The notes under the pieces: generated by a model
What the model was told of the DNA's origin: nothing
What the model saw: only the letters and a program-made list of their open reading frames with translations
The model's database searches: none
Origin: EsbW-18 sp964634615
GTDB lineage: Bacteria; Patescibacteriota; Minisyncoccia; Phycocordibacterales; EsbW-18
Direction: 5' to 3'
Assembly (NCBI GenBank): GCA_964634615.1
Contig: CAZWLQ010000014.1
Location: 1-22,961, forward strand
DNA: 22,961 nt
Shown: piece by piece, positions 6,414 through 13,972 of the stretch
How the letters are laid out: each line of letters begins with the position of its first letter
Numbering within the stretch: position 1 is the stretch's first letter
Translations under genes and position numbers: made by a program

Positions 6414-6500
6414 TGGTGCCCGGGGTGGGAGTCGAACCCACATCCGCAAAATACGGACAACATTTTAAGTGTTGCGTGTATACCATTCCACCACCCGGGC
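6414..6500 (-). tRNA. tRNA-Leu (anticodon TAA), CCA encoded
   Basis: On the minus strand the acceptor GCCCGGG/CCCGGGC, D-arm (GGAATGGTATACACG), anticodon stem-loop CAACA-CTTAAAA-TGTTG with anticodon TAA, long variable arm and T-arm GTGGG-TTCGACT-CCCAC define a class II leucine tRNA. It ends ACCA in the genome, the only one of the six tRNAs here with an encoded CCA. It is also the only tRNA in this cluster without the structured tail element. Confidence 0.93.
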
Positions 6501-6535
6501 CTTGAATCAACCAATGACGTGTGACCATGCAATCA

Positions 6536-6563
6536 TATCCCCGTGAGGCCTGGGGGAGAATCG
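6536..6563. repeat. Distal direct copy of the tRNA-Cys 3' end (att-like)
   Basis: This 28-base stretch matches 6677-6704 at 27 of 28 positions. Eighteen of these bases are the 3' end of tRNA-Cys (T-arm and acceptor strand) and ten are downstream flank. The two copies are 141 bp apart and bracket element copy 3, as expected for a tRNA-targeted insertion. Confidence 0.85.
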
Positions 6564-6676
6564 GTCACGAATCACTAAGTATTTTCTCGTGGTCACTCGA
6601 AAATCCTAAGTGTTCTCGACCCCGCCTCGGCGCTTAGACCAATGGCGCGCCTCCGGCCTTCGATTCTCCACCCATG
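6564..6676 (-). repeat. tRNA-tail structured element, copy 3 (after tRNA-Cys)
   Basis: Read on the minus strand, the inverted copy of the tRNA-Cys 3' end (6655-6674; GGAGAATCGAA is identical to the tRNA complement) is followed by GCCGGAG. The first hairpin is GGCGC/GCGCC (6629-6633, 6647-6651). CGAGGCGGGGTCG follows. A second hairpin begins GAAC-ACTTAGGATTTTC and closes GAAAATACTTAGTG-ATTC. GTGACCGA then runs into the direct tRNA copy at 6536-6563. Both hairpins use different bases from the Leu and Tyr copies but keep pairing. No terminator separates this copy from its tRNA. Confidence 0.82.
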
Positions 6677-6704
6677 TATCCTCGTGAGGCCTGGGGGAGA
6701 ATCG
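6677..6704. repeat. Proximal direct repeat covering the tRNA-Cys 3' end (att-like)
   Basis: It is the partner of 6536-6563 (27 of 28 identical). It spans the T-loop, T-stem 3' strand and acceptor 3' strand of tRNA-Cys plus ten bases beyond the gene. If the element integrated by site-specific recombination, this copy would be the regenerated tRNA end. Confidence 0.85.
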
Positions 6705-6758
6705 AACTCCCGCATAAGGGATTTGCAGTCCCTCGACTTACCACTTGTCTACCAGGCC
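6687..6758 (-). tRNA. tRNA-Cys (anticodon GCA)
   Basis: On the minus strand the acceptor GGCCTGG/CCAGGCC, anticodon stem-loop AGGGA-CTGCAAA-TCCCT (anticodon GCA), T-arm GGGAG-TTCGATT-CTCCC and U73 discriminator match cysteine tRNAs. CCA is not encoded. Its 5' end overlaps the stop of the frameshifted GIY-YIG gene. It is the first gene of the reverse-strand tRNA cluster. Confidence 0.93.
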
Positions 6759-6993
6759 GAATATTTTCTTTTCAAATTTTCTCGTTGTTGGCCACTTTTG
6801 TAAAACTTCTCACGTGCCATGGCCTCCTTTCTTGTAACACACTTTTCGTAACCCAGTAAACGCCACGGACGATATGCTTTTGTTGATGTCGCTCTTCCTG
6901 CATTGTGCCGAACAACTCTCTTTTCCACATCTTCAGTCGAACCAATGTAGAGATCATCTTTTAATCCACTTTTGAGAAGTATACGTAATACAT
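6749..6993 (-). pseudogene. GIY-YIG endonuclease, frameshifted near its start
   Basis: The minus strand encodes an almost complete small GIY-YIG nuclease (YhbQ-like size, about 81 residues): LLKSGLKDDLYIGSTEDV, then KRVVRHNAGRATSTKAYRPW and a basic end. The start MYYVY (ATG at 6993), typical of the family's first strand, is in another frame. One base appears to be missing near 6977-6980. In the nuclease frame itself a TAG lies at about 7005 and no ATG, GTG or TTG start follows it before the domain. The frame ends at a TAG inside tRNA-Cys (6749-6751). GIY-YIG enzymes cut DNA in repair or mobile-element homing. Sequencing error, true decay or unusual initiation are all possible. Confidence 0.6.
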
Positions 6994-7009
6994 ACTTGTC
7001 TACTCTCTA

Positions 7010-7049
7010 CGGGAGATCTACCGAAGGTACGACAGGCCGATGTCTCCCG
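7010..7049. repeat. Nested inverted repeat after rbfA
   Basis: CGGGAGA (7010-7016) pairs with TCTCCCG (7043-7049). A small inner hairpin ACC-GAA-GGT lies between them. It lies 20 bases past the rbfA stop on the minus strand and may end the infB-rbfA message, though no T-run is present. Confidence 0.35.
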
Positions 7050-7068
7050 CCTATTCTACGGGGCAATC

Positions 7069-7383
7069 CTACTTTGACAACTCTTCGAGCTCCTGACGAT
7101 TCTTTTCGCCACGGTCAAGCATAAAATCAACCGTCGGTAAGACTCTGAAGTTTGTGTGATGCTTGATGAAGTCGCGGAACTCCGTGCGCTTTCGTTTCAA
7201 AAAAGTTTCAACCGCTTCTTCCTGCTCCGATGGCAGGACGGTGAAATAAATATCCGCACGACGTTCATCAGGCGTGAGGTATGCACGCGTTACCGTAATC
7301 AATGACTGACGATTTGATTCCGTATGAATAAATTCGGCAGCCAAGTGCGCAAGTGCCTCTTCTTTTTGAATGTGATGTCGCAT
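7069..7383 (-). CDS. rbfA: Ribosome-binding factor A
   Basis: A 104-residue protein of the size and pattern of RbfA, which binds the 30S subunit and helps mature the 5' end of 16S rRNA. The KH-like fold is recognisable from ITVTRAYLTPDERRADIYFTVLP (strand-loop-strand), the helix LKRKRTEFRDFIKHH and the closing strand FRVLPTVDFMLDRG followed by an NRQELEELSK helix. It lies 50 bases downstream of infB on the same strand, the usual infB-rbfA order. It is slightly shorter than the E. coli protein. Confidence 0.85.
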   Translation of the reverse strand: MRHHIQKEEALAHLAAEFIHTESNRQSLITVTRAYLTPDERRADIYFTVLPSEQEEAVETFLKRKRTEFRDFIKHHTNFRVLPTVDFMLDRGEKNRQELEELSK

Positions 7384-7433
7384 GAAACGTGTTGTATCTT
7401 TTTTAACAAACCAATAAACGAGTAAGCATGTGC

Positions 7434-8936
7434 TTATCGTTCAACGGAGGTGAATCCCACAATCGAATCACCATGTGCGATGACAACGGTTGCATCAATC
7501 TTTGTGCCGAATTCGCTGCCCTCACTCACTTCTTGCACGTCGCGTTTTCCTTGCTGGAGCTCGAGAATTTTTCCTTTGCCAATTGCTTCACCTCGTCGGA
7601 GTATGCTCACCACATCTCCTCGCTTGAGCGCCCCCTCTTCAACACGTGCGCCGATAATTTGCTTGTTCTTTGCTTGACTGAATGTTTTGAGTATTTTTGC
7701 TACGCCATGTTGCTCCTCGATCATTCGTTTTGGACGGCGCTGTTGCAATAAATCAGCAAGCCACTCGGAGAGCTTGTAGATGATGGTATTGGTTTCAATA
7801 AGAACACCAGCCCGTTCTGCGGTCTCACGGACTCCGTTTTCGATTGCGGTATTGAATCCGACGATGACTGCGCGTGAATCGCCACCGGCTCGCTTGATAT
7901 CGTTTTCAGAAACCGCACCCACATCCGCGTGGATTACTTTAAACTTCACACGGTCGTCAGTGAGCTTGCTAATCTCGTGCTTCACAGCATCAAGTGAGCC
8001 AACAACATCGGCTTTGATAATGAGAGGAATGATTGCACTGTCTTCTTCGCTCACATCCAGCGGAGCAGTGGGGGTAAGGGGAAGTGGCTGTGACTTTGTA
8101 TCAGCAAAACCTTCTGCATCTTTTTTCTTCTCAAACGCCTTCACGCTATTTCCCACAATCGGAAGTGCGCTCCAGCCAACAACCGTGATTGGGGATGAAA
8201 ATGTTGCTGAATCAATTTTTCCTCCGGCACTATCTTTCATTGCCCGCACGGGAGTGAATGCACCCTCTGTTGCGAGGAACATGCCAGTCGTGAGCGAACC
8301 ATCCTTGATGATAAGTGTTGCCGAAATGCCAGTTTTTGGGTCGCGGTGTGCTTCAACGATAATGCCGTCGGCAGGAAGGGTTGTGTCGCCGGTCATCTCT
8401 GCAAGGTCGGCCGAAAGCACAATGAGTTCCAAGAGTTCCGGAATGCCGTCACCACGCTTTGCGCTAATGGGTACGTAGGGTACCGAACCACCGCGTCCCT
8501 CAAGATACACTTCGTTTTCAGTGAGTGTTCCAAGCGTCTTTTCAACATTCGCATTTGGCATATCAATTTTGTTGATTGCAACGATGAACGGGATCTTCGA
8601 TTCGGCAATCGCCTTGAGCGCCTCTTTTGTTTGTGCTTTGACGCCATCTTCTGCAGACACCACAAGAATTGCGATGTCAGCAAGCGTTGCACCGCGTCTG
8701 CGTTGGGCTCCGAACGCCTCGTGCCCAGGGGTGTCAATGAAGGTGATGCGTCGGTGGTCGCCAGCAGCTGTGGTGTGAACTACTTCGTATGCAGCGGTGT
8801 GCTGTGTAATACCACCCGCTTCTCCCGCGACAATATTGCTCTTTCGGATGAAGTCCAAAAGACTCGATTTTCCATGGTCGACATGGCCCAAGACCACAAC
8901 GACCGGCGGCCGTTCTGTGCGTGCTGCTGGTTTCAT
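7434..8936 (-). CDS. infB: Translation initiation factor IF-2 (short form)
   Basis: A 500-residue GTPase that delivers initiator tRNA to the small subunit. G1 GHVDHGKS (about 17-24), switch I GGITQHTAAYEV, G3 DTPGHEAF (about 68), G4 NKID (about 121) and G5 SAKRGDG are all intact. Domain II, the linker and the C-terminal initiator-tRNA-binding domain follow. It lacks the long N-terminal extension of E. coli IF-2, so it begins almost directly at the G domain, as is usual in reduced genomes. The ATG at 8936 has GAGG only two bases upstream, too close for a normal Shine-Dalgarno. It is the first gene of an infB-rbfA operon, divergent from the cysteine desulfurase gene. Confidence 0.95.
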   Translation of the reverse strand: MKPAARTERPPVVVVLGHVDHGKSSLLDFIRKSNIVAGEAGGITQHTAAYEVVHTTAAGDHRRITFIDTPGHEAFGAQRRRGATLADIAILVVSAEDGVKAQTKEALKAIAESKIPFIVAINKIDMPNANVEKTLGTLTENEVYLEGRGGSVPYVPISAKRGDGIPELLELIVLSADLAEMTGDTTLPADGIIVEAHRDPKTGISATLIIKDGSLTTGMFLATEGAFTPVRAMKDSAGGKIDSATFSSPITVVGWSALPIVGNSVKAFEKKKDAEGFADTKSQPLPLTPTAPLDVSEEDSAIIPLIIKADVVGSLDAVKHEISKLTDDRVKFKVIHADVGAVSENDIKRAGGDSRAVIVGFNTAIENGVRETAERAGVLIETNTIIYKLSEWLADLLQQRRPKRMIEEQHGVAKILKTFSQAKNKQIIGARVEEGALKRGDVVSILRRGEAIGKGKILELQQGKRDVQEVSEGSEFGTKIDATVVIAHGDSIVGFTSVER

Positions 8937-8958
8937 ATCCTCAAACGTGAAGTACTCA

Positions 8959-8986
8959 ACTATACCACTTTTTCGTTATTTTGGAA
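8959..8986 (-). promoter_or_regulatory. Candidate promoter for infB-rbfA
   Basis: On the minus strand TATAGT (8959-8964) lies 16 bases from a weak -35 box TTCCAA (8981-8986). Transcription would start near 8952 and leave a leader of about 16 bases. Confidence 0.4.
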
Positions 8987-8993
8987 TGCCTGC

Positions 8994-9021
8994 TTTACCG
9001 ATGCTCTGTTTTCCATAGAAT
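8994..9021 (+). promoter_or_regulatory. Candidate promoter for the cysteine desulfurase-like gene
   Basis: TTTACC (8994-8999) and TAGAAT (9016-9021) are 16 bases apart. The expected transcript start coincides with the ATG at 9028, giving a leaderless message. No Shine-Dalgarno sequence precedes the ATG. Confidence 0.5.
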
Positions 9022-9027
9022 AGGTGC

Positions 9028-10218
9028 ATGACAGAATCAAAACGTTCATCGGTCTATCTTGATTATGCGGCGAGCACGCCGCTTGATCCGAGTGTCGCCG
9101 CGTGCATGCGTTCCTTTGAGGATACGCACTTTGCAAACGCGTTCTCATCGCATCGTGATGGGCGAGAGGTAAAACGCATTCTCGAAGAGGCGCGTTTTGG
9201 TATCGCAAAACATCTTGGTGTACAAGCGCATGAATGTCACTTTACCAATGGTGCTACCGATGCATCATCGCGCGCAATTCGCGGTGTTGTTGAGGCAATG
9301 ATTGAGAAAGGGTGTGCATATAGTGACCTCCATATTGTTATGAGCGCGATCGAGCATTCATCGGTTCGTTCATGCGTTGAAGCGCTTGGTCGTCGCGGGG
9401 TTTCAGTGTCACTTGTTCCTGTTTCGAAGGATGGAATTGTTGATGTTTTGGCTTTGCAAAATATTCTTCGTCCCAACACAATCCTTGTGGCAGTCATGCT
9501 CGTCAACAATGAGCTTGGCACAATTCAACCCATCAAAGAAATAGCCAAGGTCATTCGTGAATATGCGCTGACTCACACAGAGCGCTTAGGGATATTGAAT
9601 GGACGAGAACCGATTCTCTTTGTTGATGCAAGTCAGGCACCAATCTCGATTGCTGTTTCTCCACAGGAGCTTTCGGCAGACATGCTTATTCTTGATGCAC
9701 AAAAAATCTATGGACCAAAACGAACCGGGCTTCTCTATGTTCGTTCAAACACGCCATGGACATCTTTGTGCGGCATGTTCGGAAGGATTCCACGCGAAGG
9801 GACTCCTGACGTTGCTGGGGTGCTTGGTATGTGTCGGGCGTATGATGTGGTGATTGAAAGGAGGGACGCCGACATGCGACGGTTCCAAGAGCTCAAGGCG
9901 TATTTTGTTTCGCAGCTCAAAGAACGGTTTAAGAACGTCATTATCAACGGTTCTCTCGCGGAAAGTGTTCCGCATATCCTGAACGTTACGTTTCCAGGCA
10001 TCGACGGAGAATTTCTTGCGGCACAACTCGACGTGAAGGGTGTTGCGGTCGCGGTCAAGAGTGCGTGCCTCTCGCAGGGAGGTGAGGGTTCATATGTAAT
10101 CCACGCGATAGCTCCCGAACGCGCCAATGAGTCAACACGGTTTTCTTTTGGACGCGCGACCACCACAGATGATATTGACTATGTTGTGAGCGTGCTCGCC
10201 GATATTGTCAGGAAATAA
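9028..10218 (+). CDS. Cysteine desulfurase-like PLP enzyme (NifS/IscS family, divergent)
   Basis: A 396-residue class V aminotransferase-fold protein. It starts YLDYAASTP and has GAT at 75-77, H110, VNNELGTIQPI (N161), D200 and Q203 in FVDASQAP, the PLP lysine K226 in DAQKIYGPKRTGLLYVR, FPGIDGE near 323 and RFSFGR near 371. The likely catalytic cysteine is C347 in KSACLSQGG. Cysteine desulfurases take sulfur from cysteine for Fe-S clusters and tRNA thiolation. Departures from IscS: the residue before the PLP lysine is Q rather than H, and the usual GGGQE-R-SGTEN stretch reads GMFGRIPREGTPDVAG. No iscU or mnmA gene is adjacent. A desulfurase role is likely but a related lyase is possible. Confidence 0.8.
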   Translation: MTESKRSSVYLDYAASTPLDPSVAACMRSFEDTHFANAFSSHRDGREVKRILEEARFGIAKHLGVQAHECHFTNGATDASSRAIRGVVEAMIEKGCAYSDLHIVMSAIEHSSVRSCVEALGRRGVSVSLVPVSKDGIVDVLALQNILRPNTILVAVMLVNNELGTIQPIKEIAKVIREYALTHTERLGILNGREPILFVDASQAPISIAVSPQELSADMLILDAQKIYGPKRTGLLYVRSNTPWTSLCGMFGRIPREGTPDVAGVLGMCRAYDVVIERRDADMRRFQELKAYFVSQLKERFKNVIINGSLAESVPHILNVTFPGIDGEFLAAQLDVKGVAVAVKSACLSQGGEGSYVIHAIAPERANESTRFSFGRATTTDDIDYVVSVLADIVRK

Positions 10219-10240
10219 ATTTCAATACTCAAATACCAAG

Positions 10241-10334
10241 TTCCAAACAAATTCCAAAATCCAGATTCCAACAAGGTTCTTCACGATTGTGCGCATAGTT
10301 TTGTTTGGAAATTGGAATCTGGATTTTGGAATTT
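10241..10334. repeat. Long perfect inverted repeat in the intergenic gap
   Basis: A 23-bp arm at 10249-10271 (AAATTCCAAAATCC then AGATTCCAA) is perfectly complementary to 10312-10334. In addition TTCCAAAC (10241-10248) just before the left arm is complementary to GTTTGGAA (10303-10310) just before the right arm. The loop is about 40 bases. No protein is encoded. It may be a small nonautonomous repeat, or a terminator-like structure between the desulfurase gene and the next gene. Confidence 0.7.
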
Positions 10335-10350
10335 AGTCAGTGTATACTGA
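10332..10350 (+). promoter_or_regulatory. Candidate -10 box inside a small inverted repeat
   Basis: TATACT (10343-10348) lies nine bases before the ATG at 10357, suggesting a nearly leaderless transcript. It overlaps the right half of AGTCAGT-GTAT-ACTGACT (about 10334-10351), a possible operator. The -35 region is weak. Confidence 0.4.
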
Positions 10351-10356
10351 CTCTAT

Positions 10357-11115
10357 ATGGATCTGGAACACTTGAACAAAACACAGACCATTCTCCTCAC
10401 GTTGTTGGTTTCTTTCGTTACATCAATTGCAACGGGTATCGCGACCGTGTCGTTGATGGAAAAAGCGCCAACCGATGTTACGCGGGTTATCAGCCGTATT
10501 GTTGAAAAACCGATTGAAACTTTCACGGGGGGTAAGACTATTGTCGAAGAACGAACCGTCCTTGTTAATGAGGGCGAGCGTGTCGCAGATGCGGTTGAAA
10601 AAGCAGAGCGCTCGATTGTACGACTCTTCACGCTGTCAGGAAAAGACGATCTCGAATTTTTGGGCCTTGGCGTGATCATTTCTCCTGAAGGTGTCGTCGT
10701 TGCAGACAGTCGTATTGTTGATAAAAAAGAGAACTACGTTGCAATGCTTTCTGACGGAACACGCGTGAACGCAGAACCATCAGACACACAAACCGAACAA
10801 GGGTTTTTTAAACTTGAACTTCCCGCTGAATTACCACTTCTTGTACCAGCGACGTTTGCATCATTTGATAAGCTTGTTCTCGGACAAACGGTCGTTGCTC
10901 TAACAGGGGAGACCTCAACCCGCATTGCACCGGGCATCATTGCAGAACTTTCACCATCGACCGGTAGCGAGTCTTCACGTCTTCGTGCAACGATTGATAC
11001 CGGCACGATTGTCCTTGGAAGTCCATTGATTGACCTAAGCGGCGCCATTATCGGTATGCCAGAGAATCAAGAGAGCCAGATATTCCTATCGCTTCGTGAG
11101 TCCGCAGGGGAGTAA
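10357..11115 (+). CDS. Membrane-anchored trypsin-fold protein lacking the catalytic triad
   Basis: A 252-residue protein with one N-terminal membrane helix (about 11-33) and an outside domain resembling the DegP/trypsin-like fold: FLGLGVIISPEGVVVADSRIV, VAMLSDGTRVNAE, VLGQTVVALTGE, and a late strand IVLGSPLIDLSGAIIGM. All three catalytic positions appear lost. The His of the usual TNNHVV motif is R119, the Asp region reads EQGFFKLEL, and the nucleophile Ser of GNSGGPL aligns with L220. It is probably a non-hydrolytic binding or scaffold protein. No PDZ domain follows. It lies just upstream of clpB, but clpB has its own promoter. The fold call rests on motif spacing only. Confidence 0.6.
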   Translation: MDLEHLNKTQTILLTLLVSFVTSIATGIATVSLMEKAPTDVTRVISRIVEKPIETFTGGKTIVEERTVLVNEGERVADAVEKAERSIVRLFTLSGKDDLEFLGLGVIISPEGVVVADSRIVDKKENYVAMLSDGTRVNAEPSDTQTEQGFFKLELPAELPLLVPATFASFDKLVLGQTVVALTGETSTRIAPGIIAELSPSTGSESSRLRATIDTGTIVLGSPLIDLSGAIIGMPENQESQIFLSLRESAGE

Positions 11116-11120
11116 GAGTA

Positions 11121-11150
11121 TTGACGAAACAGTAAAATATGTGATATTAT
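11121..11150 (+). promoter_or_regulatory. Promoter for clpB
   Basis: TTGACG (11121-11126) and TATTAT (11145-11150) are 18 bases apart. AGGA about nine bases before the ATG at 11175 provides a Shine-Dalgarno, one of the few on the forward strand. No CIRCE-type heat-shock operator is seen. Confidence 0.55.
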
Positions 11151-11174
11151 TGAGATTCTAAACAGGAATCCGCA

Positions 11175-13915
11175 ATGCCACCTCTTAAAAATTTCACAAC
11201 CAAAGCAAAGGAAGCAATCAAGAAGGCCCACGAGCTTGCTCTTGAGCGTGGCCAGAGCCACGTAAACGTCCTCCATCTCCTTACCGCCCTCATTCTTCAG
11301 GAAGAGAGCATGGTGGCTTCGATTTTGGACAAACTTGAGATTGATACGATTACGCTCACCGACGCATTCCTCGAAGGACTTGAGGATTCAAATGGTGGCG
11401 CAACGGTCTCGCCGTCGTATCAGATGTACCTCACGCCTGAACTTGGTAAGACGCTTGAATTTTCTGCACACGTTGCATCAATGCTCTCGGATAAATTCAT
11501 CTCAACGGAACATCTCTTTATCGCAGCATTGGATATTCCAGGTGACTCTCGCGAAATTCTTTCACGTTTCAAAATTGAGAAAGAGCATGTGCTCGAAGTA
11601 TTACGCGAACTTCGCGAACGGGGCGGAGATGAAAATGGCGCTGCAACTGGTGCGAAGATGCCGCGAGCAATCGCACGATACACACGAANNNNNNNNNNAA
11701 TTTAACCGAACTTGCGCGCAAAGAAAAAATAGACCCGGTCATTGGGCGTGACAAAGAAATCAGTCGCATCATTCAGATTCTCTCTCGTCGCACAAAAAAT
11801 AATCCAATTTTGATTGGAGAAGCGGGTGTCGGAAAGACCGCAGTCGTCGAAGGATTGGCACAACGAATCGCCAGCGGTGATATTCCAGAATCGTTGAAAG
11901 ACCGTGAACTCGTATCTCTTGATCTCGGAAGTTTGGTCGCGGGAACAAAATATCGTGGAGAATTCGAGGAACGCCTGAAAGCAATTGTGAAAGAAATCGA
12001 AAAATCGAACGGAAAAATTGTTCTCTTCATTGATGAAATCCACACGATTGTTGGTGCTGGAAGTGCCGAGGGATCACTCGACGCATCAAACATGTTGAAA
12101 CCCGCACTCGCGCGAGGCGAACTTCGTGCGATTGGCGCAACAACACTCAAAGAATACCAACGTCACATCGAAAAAGATCCAGCACTTACACGCCGTTTTC
12201 AACCGGTATTCATCAACGAACCATCGATTGAAGATGCGGTGGCGATTCTCCGTGGTCTTAAAGAAAAATACGAGCTCTATCATGGCGTGAAGGTAACTGA
12301 CGACGCGATTATCGCTGCGGTAACGCTTTCAAGCCGATACATCACCGATCGCTTCCTTCCTGACAAAGCGGTTGATCTCATTGACGAAGCATCATCAGCA
12401 CTCCGCATCTCTCTTGAGAACAAACCTCCGATTCTCGAAGAGACCTACCGTAAGATTATGATGCTCGAAATTGAGCGAGAGGCATTGAAGAGCGATGCTG
12501 CCGGAACTGATACAAAAGCTGCAAAAGCAAAAGTGCGAACAAAAGCGATTGAAAAGGACATCGCGGATCTTAAAGAAACCATCAGCGAGATTGAACTCAA
12601 ATGGAAGAACGAAAAGGAAACCATCGGTGAGATTAAAGAAATCAAAAAGCAACTTGAGCAAGCTCGTCTTGACGCGGAAGCTGCGGAAGCAACCGCAGAC
12701 CTCGCTCGTGCCGCAGAAATCCGTTACGGCCACATCCCAGAATTGGAGCGTGAACTCGAGACCAAGAACTCTCGCTTGAAGCGCTTACAAAAATCACGAC
12801 GCATTCTCAAAGAGGAGGTTGTTGAGCAAGATATTGCAGATATCGTCGCGCGATGGACTGGTATTCCTGTATCACGCATGCTTGAAGGCGAAGCAGAGAA
12901 GCTCTCTCGCATGGAGGAGGAATTGAAGAAACGTGTTGTCGGTCAGGACGAAGCGGTCGAGAAAGTTTCAAACGCAGTGAAGCGAAGTCGTGCAGGTATC
13001 GCTGACCCAAACCGTCCAATTGGCTCATTCATCTTCCTCGGTTCAACAGGTGTTGGAAAAACAGAGCTTGCAAAAGCGCTGGCTGAATTCATGTTTGATG
13101 ATGAGAAAGCATTGATTCGTGTGGACATGTCGGAATACATGGAAAAGCACTCGGTCTCAAAAGTAATTGGTGCGCCTCCAGGATATGTTGGTCACGAAGA
13201 GTCAGGATCATTGACCGAACTCGTTCGCCACCGTCCGTATTCCGTCGTGTTGTTCGATGAAATTGAAAAAGCACACCCGGAAGTCTTCAACGTACTTCTT
13301 CAGGTTCTTGATGACGGCCGTTTGACCGATGCAAAGGGTCGCGTGGTTAACTTTAAAAACACGATTATTGTGATGACCAGCAACGTTGGTGCACAGTACA
13401 TCGACCGCATGCATGGCATCGGTTTTGGTTCAAGTGATTTGAGCGAACAATCATACGGCAATGTGCGCGATAAGGTAATGGAAGCGCTCCGCGATCAATT
13501 CCGCCCAGAATTCTTAAACCGTGTTGATGAAATAATTTTCTTCAATATTTTGCCTTCCGATGCAATTAAAGAGATTGTTAAAATCCAGCTTGCGAACGTA
13601 ACAAAGCGTTTGAGCGATAAGGAAATCACTCTTGAGGTCTCTCCAGCCGCAATTGAATACCTCGCAAAGACCGGATTCAACCCAACCTACGGTGCACGAC
13701 CTTTGAAGCGACTGATTCAAGATAAGATTCTTACCAAAGTTGCACAGTTGATGGTATCGCAAGGGATTCTTGAAGGAGGCGTCGTCTCAATTGATGCAAA
13801 ACCGAATGCAGGAGGGGAGGAAGAGATTACGTTTACGCTGACAAAAAAAGGAAAACGCGCTCGAATAAAAACACCGTTCCAAAAAGAGTCTCCAGAAGAA
13901 AAAACACACGCGTAA
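11175..13915 (+). CDS. clpB: ATP-dependent disaggregase ClpB (interrupted by an assembly gap)
   Basis: An AAA+ chaperone that, with DnaK, resolves aggregated proteins. The Clp N-domain (residues 1-150) has the HVNVLHLLTAL and STEHLFIAAL repeats. AAA-1 has Walker A GEAGVGKT and Walker B VLFIDEIHT. A long coiled-coil middle domain contains ADLARAAEIRYGHIPELERE, the ClpB signature. AAA-2 has GSTGVGKT and VVLFDEIEKAH, ending FLNRVDEIIFF and YGARPLKRLIQ. The long middle domain makes ClpB a better name than ClpC. A 10-N gap (11689-11698) shifts the frame, but the flanks read RYTR then NLTELARK, the normal family junction. About 909 residues in total, with a basic C-terminal extension. Confidence 0.92.
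11689..11698. other. Assembly gap (10 N) inside clpB
   Basis: Ten Ns join two contig ends. The reading frame before the gap and after it differ by one. The left end (CACACGAA) and right start (AATTTAACC) could overlap by a single A to give an in-frame R-N-L-T junction, so little or no sequence may be missing. Confidence 0.95.
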
Positions 13916-13916
13916 G

Positions 13917-13928
13917 CTTTGCGCAAAG
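13917..13928. repeat. 12-bp palindrome after clpB
   Basis: CTTTGCGCAAAG is a perfect palindrome directly after the clpB stop codon. A second CTTTG follows. It is too short to be called a terminator. Confidence 0.3.
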
Positions 13929-13972
13929 TGAGACTTTGAGGTACGGTAGGTGAGTCGGGAGTTCTTTATATT

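Noticed and set aside
5833..6758. CRISPR array among the repeated sequences between tRNAs
   Set aside because: The repeats are not regularly spaced, their ends follow the adjacent tRNA rather than one repeat consensus, and no cas genes are present.
11689..11705. Genuine frameshift mutation in clpB
   Set aside because: The frame change coincides exactly with a run of Ns, and the flanking residues match the normal family junction.
12420..12860. Naming the Clp protein ClpC instead of ClpB
   Set aside because: The middle domain is long and contains ADLARAAEIRYGHIPELERE, the ClpB coiled-coil pattern. ClpC has a much shorter linker.
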